A stretch of 64,000 nucleotides of DNA, taken from positions 1,550,001-1,614,000 of the forward strand of contig JAZGTN010000014.1 in NCBI GenBank assembly GCA_037783415.1, read 5' to 3'. Each line of letters begins with the position of its first letter. Position 1 is the first letter of the stretch. Positions 12,750 through 25,584 of this stretch are shown piece after piece. Both the position numbers and the translations under genes were made by a program. The stretch is from Leptasterias polaris. Its lineage: Eukaryota > Echinodermata > Asteroidea > Forcipulatida > Asteriidae. The notes below the pieces were generated by a model that ran no database searches, had not been told where the DNA came from, and saw nothing but the letters and a program-made list of their open reading frames with translations.

Positions 12750-15700
12750 TTCGCTCTTTAATGTAATCTCTCGACGGGCATAGTGTTACATTGCATTACA
12801 TTACATAAAGTCTTTAACTAGACTGTCCAAGTCACTGTTCCGCAATACCAAGAGAGAACAAGGGGACGGTATCGAGATATTTGATACGCTTCTTTAACCA
12901 TCACTTTAACAGCATGGGCCATTAGGCTGCGAGTTGGTTGTGACTAAAAAGAGTCTACCATTAGTCAGTCATCTACAGGTGGCGGCCATATTGGACTTTG
13001 GGATTCTGATTGTGAATTGGTCACAGCTACAAAACTGACATTTCTATCAATGTCTTCATTTTAAGCATGATACTTTTCTCACCCTTAAGGCCAAGTATGA
13101 TTAAAATGCATCGCTTGATCACTTGATCATCGCAGTGCCGCCAAGATGGCCGCCAAAGCAAATACTGGCAGCCATATTAAAAAAAATTATCCCTCCAACA
13201 TTTCAAAAGAGAAAGAGAAAATTATACGGCGCTCTCAGCAGTAAACTCAGTTGTAATATTTTTGTATATTTATTTATGATTGTGTCTAACAAATTTGTGG
13301 AAGAAACTACTAAGAATCACCCGGTCTTAATAGTGTGCTATGCAAGTAGCTCTCCGGAATATTAAGGGGGTAAGTGTACTTTTAGGCGGGAACCTTGCAT
13401 CTTTAGCCTCGGGTAATCTCAAGTTACCTCTGCATCGATAATTCCTCACAAATCGTGTACTCCTGTATGCGTGGATCAACGTTTTAGATGAGATCACGTG
13501 TGATTTAAAACATGTAGAGCACGCACGGCAACCGCGTCTCCGAAAAGGAACTTAAGACACTTCTTTCTAATTACCATATCATGAATAATGCAAGCTTTTA
13601 TGCAGTTGCAGTTTCCCGCTGAGAATGCTGTGGTGAAATATTAGACTTGTTGTTAAAGAAGCGAACAGCTTTCGAAGAGGTGATTTGATTCCACAGATTG
13701 TGGGGGATAAGGTATGATTCAATACGTTCGTCCTCACAAAGAAAATGTCATTGTAGGAATATTTCTAAGTCGGTCCGGAGTAAGAAATTTGCAACATACA
13801 TGTGGTGCTCAATATAGAGCTTGGAGTGACCCCCTATCATGTCTTCATTGTGTGCTTGGAATCTCATGAATTATTTGAAGGACTTTTAAAGAAGGGGGGG
13901 GGGGGGGGTGGGGGTGGGATACTTCTGTAAAGGAGAAAAAAGTGTGTTAAGTATGTGAACATATAGGGAAACCTTCTGCCCCATATTGGGCATGATGATA
14001 ATAATGTTATTGAGAGAGTTGCCACATTGAGGTAAATGTTTTCTTTAGTCACGGGGTTGGATGACGCTATTTTTGGTTTAAGTGTATAGTATACAACCCA
14101 ATCTGCAGTCTAGCCTGGCACCCTGTCTGCGCACATGCGTTTTGGGAACCAAAATGAATCGCAAACTTCAATAGATTGCTCTCCCATCACTGCACGATTT
14201 CAAATCCTACTTTAATTTGATGTTATTTCTTGCTCAGAACTGTGACGTTATAAACACGTCACAATCAAGCGTCTGACGTTCCATTATCTGACAGTCGTGT
14301 AGAATCTATGCTACAAATAGTGTACATGTCTTTGTTTATCTTGTATTTCTGTGCACAGCCGCCGTTGTGAAACCATGGTGATTCGTGGGCAGTTTTAAGC
14401 CTGCATTTGTGACAATGATTTGACCTAAAACAACTCTGACGTCAGTACCTATTAATCATCATCAAACAAAAACAATCAATCAACTAGATGCAGAGTTGTT
14501 CTTTATTTTGTACAATAACTGATTGAGTTGGCATAGCAGCGTGCCTGTTCATGCTGTTCTTTGTTCACCAATTAATGGAGTCTCTGTTGAGGTCATCCCT
14601 CGAATCCACTATGTAGATCTTGCTGTTCTAAGGGAAGGGAGTTTCTTTGTTCAATTTGCAATTGCCATGCTGCCAATTCCATGGGGTTAAATGCAATCAG
14701 TTTCTTCCTATCTATTCAAACATAATCTTTGTATCCTTCCTCTATGCTTAAAGTTTGTATGCATGGTTGCTTGAATTGGTATTCTGAGAGATTTCCTTTT
14801 TTGAAAATTTGATACCAGAACAAATTAGAAAATCATGTGATTCCGACAAAGTTTTCTCAAATACAGTTGGCCACAAACTTTGGAGAAGTTTCCACAGGTT
14901 GTGTGATAATAACCACGTTCTTTCTGCCAGTAGCACACTGGAACCTGATTGAAATTCAAGACATTTGAAACGCAAGACTAATTTGTGATTTGGTGGCATT
15001 CCAAACTAGATACTGGTGATGGTTTGCCCCACAGGAATAAACCATGAGTTCCTGCCAAAACCCCAATATGGGTGCTATTCCCACCAAGGAGCCCAACAGT
15101 TTTCTTTGAAAACCAGCTGGGATTCCAAACAGTAAACAAACTTAATTGGCTGTTAAGCTTGGTATAGGCATCTGTGCATGTACTAAAACATGCAGTTGAC
15201 ATTCTGTAATTTTCACATGTGATATTTTTTCTGTAAAAGGAAAAGAAAAATGAATTAAATCATATAAATTGTTCGTTGATAAAACCTAAAATGAATTGCA
15301 TCAAAAACAATCTTTTTCATTTCCACAAAAAAGAATGCTTTTTATAAACATTTCCAATAATTTTTTCAAGCAAGTCTTGAACTCTTGAAAATATATTTTA
15401 GTTTAAAATTTTCTTCGAAAGTTTTTCTTCCGTGAAATATTGAATCCAAACCAAGGTTGGAAGGAAAATTACCTGACACTAATTTGTTTCAGTAATTAAC
15501 ATTTTCATTTGCTGTTTAACAGGGACCGTGTTCACTTATACGGACCGTGGATGTTCACGTATACGGACCGTAACGAACTTGAGGGTGCATATGATTAAAG
15601 AATGGTCTGGTCTTTCCCGAACCATCGGAATCCCACAATGAATGGTTACCTTACATGCATAGGTCTATGTACAGAGAATTGTATATAAGACTACAAGGGA

Positions 15701-16890
15701 TTGTTTCAGTTGTCATGGTTATTCAGTACTTAATTTATAGAATTCCTACTTCAACAAGTAAGCCTATGCTTTGGCCTAAGATCTGATATGCCTTGGTTCA
15801 TTGTGATTAACATCAAGTGACAAAGTAATGAATTTGAACATTGGTCTGTTTAGAAAAATCTCTCCAAGTGTACCTGCAGCTTCAGTCATTGCTTCCTGAA
15901 GCTATGTAAACCACTGCAAGTATAGCCTTGACCAAGGCGTTGGAGTTTTACTTTCGTTTATTAATTGGCTTTTTAGATTAGTTGGTTCCCCTTTGCGCTA
16001 TTGCGCCATTGCGATACCCATGATGCACCCGAGCTATATGTGCAGTCTCTGGATGTGTGTGTAACCATAGAGAAAGGAACGCAGTGCTTGCGTGGTGTGA
16101 GATGTGTACACGTAGACTATCTTGACAGGAAGTGAGGTCAATCAAGGTCATTAACAAACTTGAATATATAAAGCATGGTAAAATAGGCGCATCTTGTACA
16201 TGAGCGTTGATTCGTTAACATTTCGTGAAGAATTCCAGTGCCAACTCGACCTTAACAATCCATCGAGCAAGTACGCCCTTGACGGGATTAGATGAGGCCG
16301 GATTCCTCGTTCTCTCCAAATCAACCATCAATGGAACTGAGCTGTCCTTGCGGGTCTTAGCACTGTGATCTTGAAAACATAATGTCGTGGGGGAGAACAT
16401 ATTGTGCATTCATGAAAAAGATAATTTCCATTGATCTATGGCTCTATCCTTGGTACCTTTTAGTGGCGAATGCCAGTAGACTCACTGCTTTTAACGAGAT
16501 CGCAGCGTTATTGGCGCTTTGAAAGAAGGCTACATTTATTTAATTATAAACCTATAGTGCAGAATATGGTATCCTTAGCGACATGGGAGCGTCTTTGTAT
16601 TCAATTGCAAAAGGGTTTGTAAGTAGTAGGATGTTTGTTTAGCAAGATATTAACGTTTTCAAGATTGAGGGACCAAGCTAGAATGTCGACGCTATTAGCG
16701 GACCAAAAAAATACAGATCTTAGTGAACCATTATTATAATTTAGAATAAGTGATTGTGAGATTCACCATTTTCATGTTTATTTTTTCCGTAAATGAAACC
16801 GAATTTTCAATTATATCGGCAGTTCACTGTGAATTCCAGACAAGGGCGATCGGTAGAGCTTTTTGTTATATTGATATTGTATACTATCCT
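12750..16890. other. Intergenic, no gene seen
   Basis: Over 4 kb without a recognisable gene. It holds GGCGGCCATATTGG and AAGATGGCCGCC words near 12,980 and 13,143 (common in dispersed repeats and YY1-like sites), a run of 15 G at 13,894-13,908, and a short dyad patch with CGGACCGT words at 15,525-15,572. Two overlapping minus-strand open frames at 14.75-15.20 kb lie in different frames and have no recognisable domain. Confidence 0.45.
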
Positions 16891-16891
16891 T

Positions 16892-17048
16892 GGAGAAAAG
16901 CCTGGCCGACCGCGAACATTATATTCAAGATATATCCAGAGCCTTCTTGGAGACCATGAGGGTTACCTGCAACCGGACCAAATTACATCCTTGGCCCAGG
17001 ATCGCAGCAACTGGAGGAAATTTGTGGTCGCCTGCTCCGCAGCCGAAT
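16892..17048 (+). pseudogene. Non-LTR retrotransposon RT C-terminal remnant
   Basis: In the frame starting at 16,793 the residues GRPRTLYSRYIQSLLG are followed by LAQDRSNWRKFVVACS and two further residues before a stop. A GRPR(x)n basic patch, then an AQDR(x)W(R) motif and a short tail is the usual C-terminus after the reverse-transcriptase domain in LINE-type elements and their domesticated relatives. Only about 50 residues are present. No palm motif (such as YADD) is visible upstream, so this is a truncated relic. The family call rests on motif recall alone. Confidence 0.55.
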
Positions 17049-17403
17049 GATGATTATGATACTATCCTTGATACAGTGCCACAGTATTACTGTGGGTGTA
17101 TACTACAGCTTGTGTACATCGACTATTCGATTTGGGGTATTCGATTACACAGTTTGTTTATGAATGTTTTGTGGAAAAAATTTATTCATCCATGGTTTTG
17201 ATCATATTTAAATCTTTGTTTCTCCGGTAAGTTTTTCGTTAAAAAACTTTGACATCAGCAGAAAAGTCTTTACCTTCAGTTGCCCATAGGCAATATTATA
17301 AACTATATACACCGCGTATCTCTGTACCAGTTTTTGCTCTGTGTACAATATTTCATTTTACTTTGACAATTTAATAGTTTTTTGACACAACTTTGTTTGA
17401 TAT

Positions 17404-17650
17404 TTAACATGATAATTGTTATCATGTTAATACTTACATTCAAGATAGCTGTTTGCTATTTTGAATGCAAAGACAGCTTATAACCGCCGTTAATAACATG
17501 TAGGCCTATTATTAACAGTTATAATCTCGAATTGACAGAAATCTTATACCTATCAATAATTTTAATCTTGAGATTGCTTATTTATAATAGGTATCTTGAA
17601 CGCAAAGAAAGCTTAAGTTATACCCGTGTGTAATCAATAACAGGTATAAA
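17404..17650. repeat. Cluster of consecutive hairpins
   Basis: Serial inverted repeats: a perfect 12-bp stem with a 3-nt loop (17,404-17,430, TTAACATGATAA arms); a 13-bp stem with one mismatch (17,437-17,467, CATTCAAGATAGC); a two-part stem (TTATAAC and GTTAATAA, 17,478-17,524); interlocking AATCTC/GAGATT and ATACCTAT/ATAGGTAT pairs (17,523-17,594); and TTATACC/GGTATAA (17,618-17,649). The words GAATGCAAAGACAGCTTA and GAACGCAAAGAAAGCTTA about 130 bp apart show an underlying two-unit duplication. Confidence 0.65.
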
Positions 17651-17654
17651 CTAT

Positions 17655-18036
17655 CTTAATATATTAATTATTTTGTTTCACAAATAAGCTGCTAAGGTGT
17701 AGAGAGTCTACCTTTAAAAGCTGCTGGGGAAATATTTGAATATATTGATTAAGAAAAGGGGGCTCCTCCTTTCTTTAGAAATACACAAGTAAAAAGGCTG
17801 CACGAAAAACTGTTTTATTTTGTTGTTGAGCCTCATTCATTGAAGGAGCATTATTAGGCTTGTGCCACCATTATCATCATCATCATTTATTAGACCTATC
17901 ATTATGAAGTGTTATTATTTACAGGGTTGCCCCATCAGTATATATGCGGACACTGGTCTCTCTCGTACCATGTTACATACTAGAACACAGCAAAAGTCCA
18001 TGATGAACAATGATAATTACACAAAAACACATAAAA
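17655..18036. other. Intergenic, no gene seen
   Basis: AT-rich, with a short CATTATCATCATCATCATT microsatellite near 17,868-17,885. Nothing else recognised. Confidence 0.45.
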
Positions 18037-18040
18037 AGGT

Positions 18041-20542
18041 GGGTCATTCCGTGTCAAATCACCTAAAATTCTGAAAAGTTGGGCAGGCTCCGTCTCAGAT
18101 TTTGCTAATTTTTCCCCCAAACATTTCCCTATGGGTGCCATGAACACACACCAAATTTTTGAATCCTACTCATTAACATTTCTGAGATATGACCCCCTAA
18201 AATTTTAAGCCCCGCCCCTTCAAATTTACTTTTTGTGTTTTGGGCATTTTTAGAGGCCTATATTTACAAATTGAGATAAGATATGTAACTGCAAATTAAT
18301 ATACAGAGTACCTGGTACCCCATCAACTAGAATCAAAAGTAGCATGGGAAATTTCTATATCAAGGTATAGGTCTTTAAAAACTGACATTTTAGCCCGCGG
18401 AATGATTTTTTGTCATTTTTTAGACCCCCTAGTGCCTTAGTTAAATGTCCGATTGCTTTTGTATTACACTTGGTTATAAACTAGGTGTATTTGTGTGACC
18501 TGATATAAGGATAGACCAATCACACCTTTGATGGGTATTTGGCAGGGGTCGAATATGGATCCGGCTGTAAAAATGCCCCAAAACGCCTTTTTCAAGTGGT
18601 TATTTGACAACGTGGGACATTACTGACAGATTTCCCAATTTTTTCCAATAATGCAATGTATCCAGTCTACTTGTGTGAGAAATTTAAAAAAATGGACTCT
18701 CTACTCCTTCATGTAAAAAATAAATAAATGAATATGACTAATTTAAGGTTGTTGCTGTGTATGCAGTTTAGTGAAATCACTTGTTTACAAAAGAGCCACA
18801 GAGCCTAGACTTCCTGCAGGCATAGTTTGTACACCATGGAAGCGTAGTGCCGTCACTTGAATTAAAAAACTCCGCACTTTTTGTGTACATGTACAATAAC
18901 TATCATGTGCATACGTGTACAATAACTATCATGTACAATAACTATCATGATTGTATAACTATCCTACATACATTATAACTATTGGCTGTACACAATAACT
19001 ATCATATTGTATGACACGGTAACTCCGGACTTATCAGGTACGTAGAGATACTTATCCTCTTCGTACATAATAAATATCATGTTCGTACCTGATAATTATC
19101 ATCCCCCCATACACAATAATTATCATTTACATGCACGATAATTATCATGTATAGTGTACGTACACGATAATGACGATACACGTTCACGATCAACTTCATG
19201 TATAGTACACAATAATATTGTGTAGCATCTCCATGCAAAAAAATACTTTCAAACAACCCCGAGATTAGTGGCTTTTGAATACAGAGATGATATACTAATA
19301 ATGGCAACCAAAACACGGCTTTGTTTGGATTTTATTAGGATGTTACATATTACATGTATTAATAGTTTGTACCAAACTTGTTTGAGAATATTATTTCACA
19401 TGGAGATGCTTCACAAAATCTTGTAATACAGAATAAGTCTTAAGGGGGTTGTGTTCATAAATCATAATTATTGTGTACGTACACATACATGATAACGTTT
19501 GTGTACGTACACTGTACATACATAGTACATACATGATAATTATTATATTATTACAAACATCATTATTGTCGTCTATGTACATGATAAGTCTGTAGTTATT
19601 TTGTTTGTTGATGAGTAATTGTGTACTATACATGATATTTATAATGTATGTTTATTGACACGTGTACATGATAGTTATTGTGTACATAATATACGATAAG
19701 ACAAGATAGAGCGGGATTTTGTTTTCATGTGGCGGCACTACACTTAGGTAGTGTACAAACTATGCCTGCAGGAAGTCCATGCTCTGTCAGCTCTTTTGTA
19801 AACAAGTGATTTCACTAAACTGCATACACAACAACAACCTTAAATTAGTCATATCATTTATTAATTTTTTTACATGAAGGAGTAGAGAGTCCATTTTTTT
19901 AATTTCTCACACAAGTAGACTGGATACATTGTATTATTGGGAAAAATTGGGAAATCTGTCAGTAATGTCCCACGTTGTCAAATAACCACTTGAAAAAGGC
20001 GTTTTGGGGCATTTTTACGGCCGGACCCATATTCAGACCCCTGCCAAATACCCATCAAAGGTGTGATTGGTCTATCCTTATACCAGGTCACACATATACA
20101 CCTAGTTTATAACCAAATGTAATACAAAAGCAATCGGACATTTCACTTAGGCACTAGGGGTCTAAAAAATGACAAAAAATCATTCCGCGGGCTAAAATGT
20201 CAGTTTTTAAAGACCTATGCCTTGATATAAAAATGTCCCATGCTACTTTTGACAGTAGATTCTAGTTGATGGGGTACCAGGTACTCTGTATATCAATTAA
20301 CAGTTACATATCTTATCTCAATTTGTAGATATAGGCCTCTTAAAATGCCCAAAACACAAAAAGTTAATTTGAAGGGGCGGGGCTTAAATTTTTAGGGGGT
20401 CATATCTCAGAAATGTCAAGGAGTGGGACTCTAAAATTTGGTGTGTGTTCATGGCACCCATAGGGGAATGTTTGAAATTATTTTTAGCAAAATCTGAGAC
20501 GGAGCCTGCCGACCCATCAGGTGAGTTGACACGGAATGACCC
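18041..20542. mobile_element. 2.5-kb foldback element FB1, copy 1 (complete)
   Basis: Long inverted repeat with arms of about 860 bp (18,041-18,905 and about 19,690-20,542) around a core of about 790 bp. Termini are GGGTCATTCCGTGTCAA on the left and its inverse (TTGACACGGAATGACCC) on the right. The flanking AGGT at 18,037-18,040 and 20,543-20,546 fits a 4-bp target duplication. The arms match over their full length with scattered substitutions. The core is full of ATAACTATCATG and GTGTACGTACACGATAAT words and is itself partly inverted. No open frame of useful length, so it is non-autonomous and the superfamily is unknown. A truncated second copy lies at 45.65-48.28 kb. Confidence 0.85.
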
Positions 20543-20546
20543 AGGT

Positions 20547-20985
20547 GCACTATTACAGATTGAGTGTTTAATATAATATCAAGTAAGATTTGATCATGAG
20601 GTTATTTTGCATGTGTGAGTGTAAGCATCGTTTAAAGAATGTCTGATGAGCAAGTCTACGAGTCGAGCTGAAACACTTACCACGTTAAAACAACATCGGA
20701 AATCGATACTGAGGCCGAGTAGGGCACAAGTAATGGCCAAGGACTTAGTGTACTTAAACATGCATGTATATGCATTTCATGTATAACACAGTGATCATAT
20801 AATTAACGCTGAAAATGCAATAGGCGATTAAAAAGGGACACTCAAATTCAAAGCAAAACGGAGCATGGATAGAGCTGTGCTATCCTATTAGTAAAAGAAA
20901 CAAGTTGTGAACAGTGAATCACGAAAGCCAGAAAAGTGAACTCTCTTTCACTCCAAAAAAATATTGGGTTCCAGAGGTTCCACGG
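20547..20985. other. Intergenic, no gene seen
   Basis: Unique-looking AT-rich sequence right of FB1. No recognisable feature. Confidence 0.45.
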
Positions 20986-21185
20986 ATTCCACGGGTCGTG
21001 ACCCATCATGGGGTTAGGCTGACCCATCATGGGGTTAGGCTGACCCGGAAACTGGTCCCCCCAAAATGGGATTTTGACTGGAATTCTGCGTCAGCTTGAC
21101 CCATTTCTGGGTAATTTTGAAACAGATTTTTGGTCATGACCCAGTAATGGGTCAGACCGGGGGACACGGATCTGTGTCAATGATA
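20985..21185. repeat. GACCCGGAAT-type dispersed repeat, copy 4
   Basis: Contains a short direct duplication of TGACCCATCATGGGGTTAGG (21,000 and 21,020 region), then TGACCCGGAAACTGG, TTCTGCGTCAGCTTGACCC and TTTCTGGGTAATTTTGA. The latter blocks are near-identical to the 7.2-kb copy. Confidence 0.6.
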
Positions 21186-21189
21186 CGCG

Positions 21190-22430
21190 AGTCTTAGAAG
21201 CAATGCTGCAAGAAAGGTTAGATTCCTTTTGCAAAAACTTCGGTTGAAGCATGCGGTATAGCTTGAAGATGGATATCAATGTTGGTTCAATCAGATGGCC
21301 TTTCCACCGCATTTTTAATTAAATGTCCAATATGGGTTTGGGATTGATTCACGATGGTTTTAAGATGACTTGACACCTTGCCATCTTAAGTGTCTCGTAC
21401 CGACTTGTGGTGTGCATGGAGGAAAGACGTACCGGAGAAAGGGCGAATGCAATTAATGTGCAAAATTGTGTTTCAAGACAATGGAGTGTGAAAGTTTGAT
21501 CGGTTTTCAACCATTAATAAGTCATTATAGGAAGATTTAATTATTCATAGGAATAAAAAACATTGGGATAATTCTAGCAACACATGTAACATAACACATC
21601 GGCCTATGTAGCAGTAATGCCATATTTTTTCTTTTGTGGTCTTTTTGGTCATGGGCCATTTTATTGCTATCGGCCTTTTGTATCTGGAAAAAAGTTCTTT
21701 GTGCGTCTGGAAGAAGGGCGAGAGCCTTACACCCCTCACCAGGAACACGACGCTTCCCCGACCGGCAAGGCTAGAGGATTGTGCCCCTTGTTAATAATGA
21801 CTTGGACAGTCTTTGCAGTTCCAAGTTGAGTAGTTAAACCCCACACATCTTGAGGTGCTGGAACATTTGAGTAAAATAGTTTGCAGATTCTGAGTCGGAC
21901 AAACGAGTTAAAAACTTGTCAGAACGTGTTTTTTATTTGTTTTGATGCATGTATTAGGGTTTGGAGGCTTTGCATGGTGAGTTAATATCAATCTATATTC
22001 AGTTTGCGGTAGCACCACGTGTATAATAATCTACTTTGCTGTGTAGATTTCTTCTTTGAGAACTTGTCTTGCTAGTTGTCAGGTTAACAGTTTATCGGCA
22101 TCGAGCAATCATAGTCCTAAACACAAAATTGTTGTCCTAACTGACATGTTATAGAAGAGGGTGAAAATCGTTTTAAAGGTATAGACAAATTATAAAAAAG
22201 ATACAATACCGGTTTCGGCTAAATATACAGTGTGAAGACACCCGTCACAAAAATCGAAAAAAATCCCTCTGCATTCTTCATTTTAATAATTTGAAGCAAT
22301 TATTTGAAAATAGGCCTACGTATGAAACAGTTCTTAGGGGGAAAAGAAACATATTGCTGCCATATTTGGGGGAAGAGTGCGTCAGAATGACACCTACGCC
22401 ATTATTTTGAGCCACAAATGTTGAAAATCT
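21190..22430. other. Intergenic, no gene seen
   Basis: Short open frames on both strands at 21.5-21.8 and 22.3-22.5 kb lack recognisable domains. No repeat family identified. Confidence 0.45.
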
Positions 22431-22433
22431 GTC

Positions 22434-22745
22434 GCGAAGGTCTTCCTTAAAAAGATGGACAATCGATGAAGTCAGCACATCACACACTTTTTCTGTCATC
22501 AATATTGTGTTTTAAAACCCCCTCTAGCGGGGGACCTGTTTGGTTGCAACGCCGCCGTGGTAGGTTGTCGGCACATACTGACAATTTCTTGCGAAGGTCT
22601 TCCTTAAAGATGTACAATCGATGAAGTTAGCACATCACATATAATATACTTTTTCTGTCATCAATATTGTGTTTTAAAACCCCCTCTAGCGAGGGACCTG
22701 TTGGGATACAACGCCCCCGTGGTACGTTGTCGGCACATGCTTCCC
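22434..22745. repeat. Tandem duplication, 157-bp period
   Basis: The block starting GCGAAGGTCTTCCTTAAA occurs at 22,434 and again at 22,591. Both copies continue through ACAATCGATGAAGT, AGCACATCACA, TTTTTCTGTCATCAATATTG, AAAACCCCCTCTAGCG and GGTTGTCGGCACAT (GTACGTTGTC in the second copy). The copies are highly similar, with small indels, so the duplication is moderately young. Confidence 0.85.
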
Positions 22746-22749
22746 AAGT

Positions 22750-24760
22750 TTTTTCCATAGTTTGAAAGGGTTTGTTTCTCATTTGTTTCAAGGATTGTTT
22801 TTATCTAAGTGTGTGGTTTACATGTCCATTGCCTGGGTTACAGTAGTTTCAGCTTGTTTGGGTAAGTTTTATAATTCGGTTTCATCTACCATTGAAAATT
22901 GACGTAACGATTTTGTACACAAAGGATGCTGGCGGAGTTTTGTTCTGCCTCCTCCCTGTGGATTTACACCCCTATAGATCGTGTGGCATGGTCCAGTATA
23001 GGGTATCATGGCAAGATGAGCTGACCGGTGTGTACAATGTGGTTAAGACAAAAGAAGTATTCAAAATTAAAATGTGTCATCACGTGCTGACAGCGGCCCT
23101 CACTGCAGGGTTTTAAAATGTTCCAAACGACTACAGATAAGTGGTAACACCAATATTTCTACCATTCAGAAAAAGGTTTCATAATTTGCTCTGTTGGCAG
23201 TTTTTGGGGCTCAGATTGGATGTTGTCCACAAAAAAAATATAAAAAAATATAAAATAAAAACACACACACAATGGGTGACTGTCTACTATTCCTTTTATA
23301 ACTATTGAAGTCTAAGCATGAAAATTGAAAGCGCACATTTCTACACCTTTAAGCATAAAAGATCAAAAACGATAGGGGGAAGGGTAAGCCTACTTGTCTA
23401 AAAAGGGTAATATTTTGGTAGACTTCGATTTCACTGGTTGGGCCATTTTCCGACATCCAAACACAACAGGGAAGAGATAAGGAGAAACAAGTATAACTGT
23501 TTACGTTATACGCGACCCTTAGGACGGGATTTAGTAGTGTCACCCACCTACCGTGTGCGTCAATGCAAAGGATACGCCATTCTCTCGCCCACGAATTGTG
23601 AAGTTCTTGGCATAATTCTTGAGTTGAAGTGCTTCGATAATCGTTGTCGTCAATATAGAATGAGTGGTCACGAAACGTACGTGCAGAAACGTTCAAAATG
23701 CTTCTATAATTTCCCTATTGGTAATAGTAAACGTCAAATTATGTATTCTATTTTGCGCGACTATAGTGAAAGCTCCTCGAAGCAGTCATTCAATTTATGT
23801 TAATGTGTCATCAGCAAATGTTCATTCGCGTCATGCGATTAACAAAGATAACCACTCAATTTAACCATTCACTCGAGCAGCATTCAAATCCGCTGCAGCT
23901 TTTGGCAGACAGAAAACTATACAGTTGCACCCACTCTGCTAAATTGAACGCCAACTTCTCATGGCTAAACGAAGCGTCCACCACATGAATAAATCCTGCT
24001 CTTATCGTGTACGTACACGATAACTACATTGTACGTACGCGAAAACTATATGTACTTAGACAATAACTACAAATGTATTGTGTACGTACACGACAGTTAT
24101 AACTTTGTACCATCAATCACCAGTTGTATTTAACTTCTTTTTATGAAAAAGGCACTTCTTCAGTTTTGGTAAATGAATTTCTTTCAGAGTCGTTTTCTAT
24201 TGAGCGTGTTGTAGACAAGGCGATTGGCTAAGTCCGTATGTTCTTTTCATGTGCCGATATTTTGTCAGCTCAGTGTATAGGTGAGAACAAGCAGAAAATC
24301 TGGTTTCATGCTCAAACATTCTGATATGAGGAGCCAGGTCGGACACGATGGTGGCACATCTGTAGAAAAGACAGCGGCTTTGTTTATGACAACTTAAATC
24401 CAAAACCCACCCATAACTTCAAACAGTATCAGTCTGTCTCATACTCTGCATACATGCATTCTGCACATAAAAACAGTCTGCATACAATTGAAACACATTG
24501 ACTGGTTGTGTTGAAACTCACACCGTCCCGCACATCTCATTAAGTATCTTGATTAAGCTGAGTTGATTTGAATTGGTGTCAAACAAGCCGTTAATTTATA
24601 TTTTACAGAGCGTTCGGGGTAAATTCCAGGGTTAATTGTCATTAGATATCACTATCAAGGGCCGTGAATCATTGTAGCGCTCTATCAATTGCCTCGATGA
24701 TCTGCCGAGGTTTGGGGAACTGCGCAAAACGTTGGGATGTGTTTCATTTTGTGTGATACG
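22750..24760. other. Intergenic, no gene seen
   Basis: The open frame at 22.89-23.12 kb (74 codons) and the overlapping frames at 23.35-23.99 kb on both strands have no domain I recognise. A patch at 24,000-24,110 is annotated separately. An (AC)n/(TA)-rich patch lies near 23,235-23,272. Confidence 0.45.
24000..24110. repeat. FB1 core-like fragment
   Basis: TTATCGTGTACGTACACGATAA and related words (GTACGTACACGACAGTTATAA) match the vocabulary of the FB1 core at 18.9-19.7 kb and 46.2-46.9 kb, without the arms. Likely a relic or an independent fragment. Confidence 0.45.
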
Positions 24761-24764
24761 TGAT

Positions 24765-24990
24765 TGGTAGAACTGACAAAATAGTTACAGTTTAAATGTA
24801 TTGTGTGATTAACCATGTCATGAAATAACAAAACTGTTAAAGTCTGGGCTCAATAAGTTGTGTGTGTCATGGAGAGGATAGTGAAAAACAATGCGAAATT
24901 TTCAGCATGTAAACACAATGTCCTAATTAATTTTGGTTGTAAAAACCGAAATCTTGCGTTTTCATAGGTTTTCAGATAAAGGTTTCTCGA
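24765..24990. repeat. Dispersed repeat R1, copy B
   Basis: Ordered similarity to 5,130-5,330: GAACTGACAAAATAGTTA, AGCATGTAAACACAATGTCC, TTTTGGTTGTAAAA and AGGTTTTCAGATA. Same orientation and diverged. Confidence 0.5.
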
Positions 24991-24994
24991 ATAT

Positions 24995-25580
24995 GACTTT
25001 AATTCTGAGGGAAATGTTTCACAGAAAAACAAAATGGAACTTCATAACCAGTATTAAAATGCTTCATATTCAATAGACAATGATGCTTTGATATATCTAT
25101 CTCTATATCCCTTTTCCCAACTTCCGTTCAATTTTCAATTTTCCATTCTTTACAAATCTCACGCACAATCTGGGCACCTCCATTTTCCCATTGCACTAAG
25201 TATGAGCCGCACTTGTAAACGGGGTGGGGCTCACCTTACCATTGCATGAGTGTATTTTGACCTGTCGCTATTTTATACACCGTGCGGAGTGTGATGGCAG
25301 CATTGTCGGCAGGACATTATGGTCATTTGCATGCTGCAGGGATGACATCCACAGGAAACAAATTCGCGTGCTACAATACTCTTGCTTTAGCTCCGGGCTT
25401 AGGCAATTCCGGATAAGGCTTCACACTCTGCCTTTGCTAATGTAGGTTCTTTACTCGGAGCTCCCGGTGAAAAAAAAAACCACCATAACAGTTTCACAGA
25501 TATATACTGGCTGGCGTTTGTGATGTACTTCAACCCTGACGAAAATATCAACCACACATCCCTTTATACGGAGCTCTTGA
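24995..25580. other. Intergenic, no gene seen
   Basis: A 73-codon open frame at 25.22-25.45 kb is not recognised. No other feature. Confidence 0.45.
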
Positions 25581-25584
25581 AGTG

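Noticed and set aside
14748..15202. Two overlapping minus-strand frames that could be one frameshifted exon
   Set aside because: No recognised domain in either frame, no splice signals evident and no paralog in the window.
22892..23116. 74-codon plus-strand frame
   Set aside because: No recognisable family or flanking exon; length is within chance expectation.
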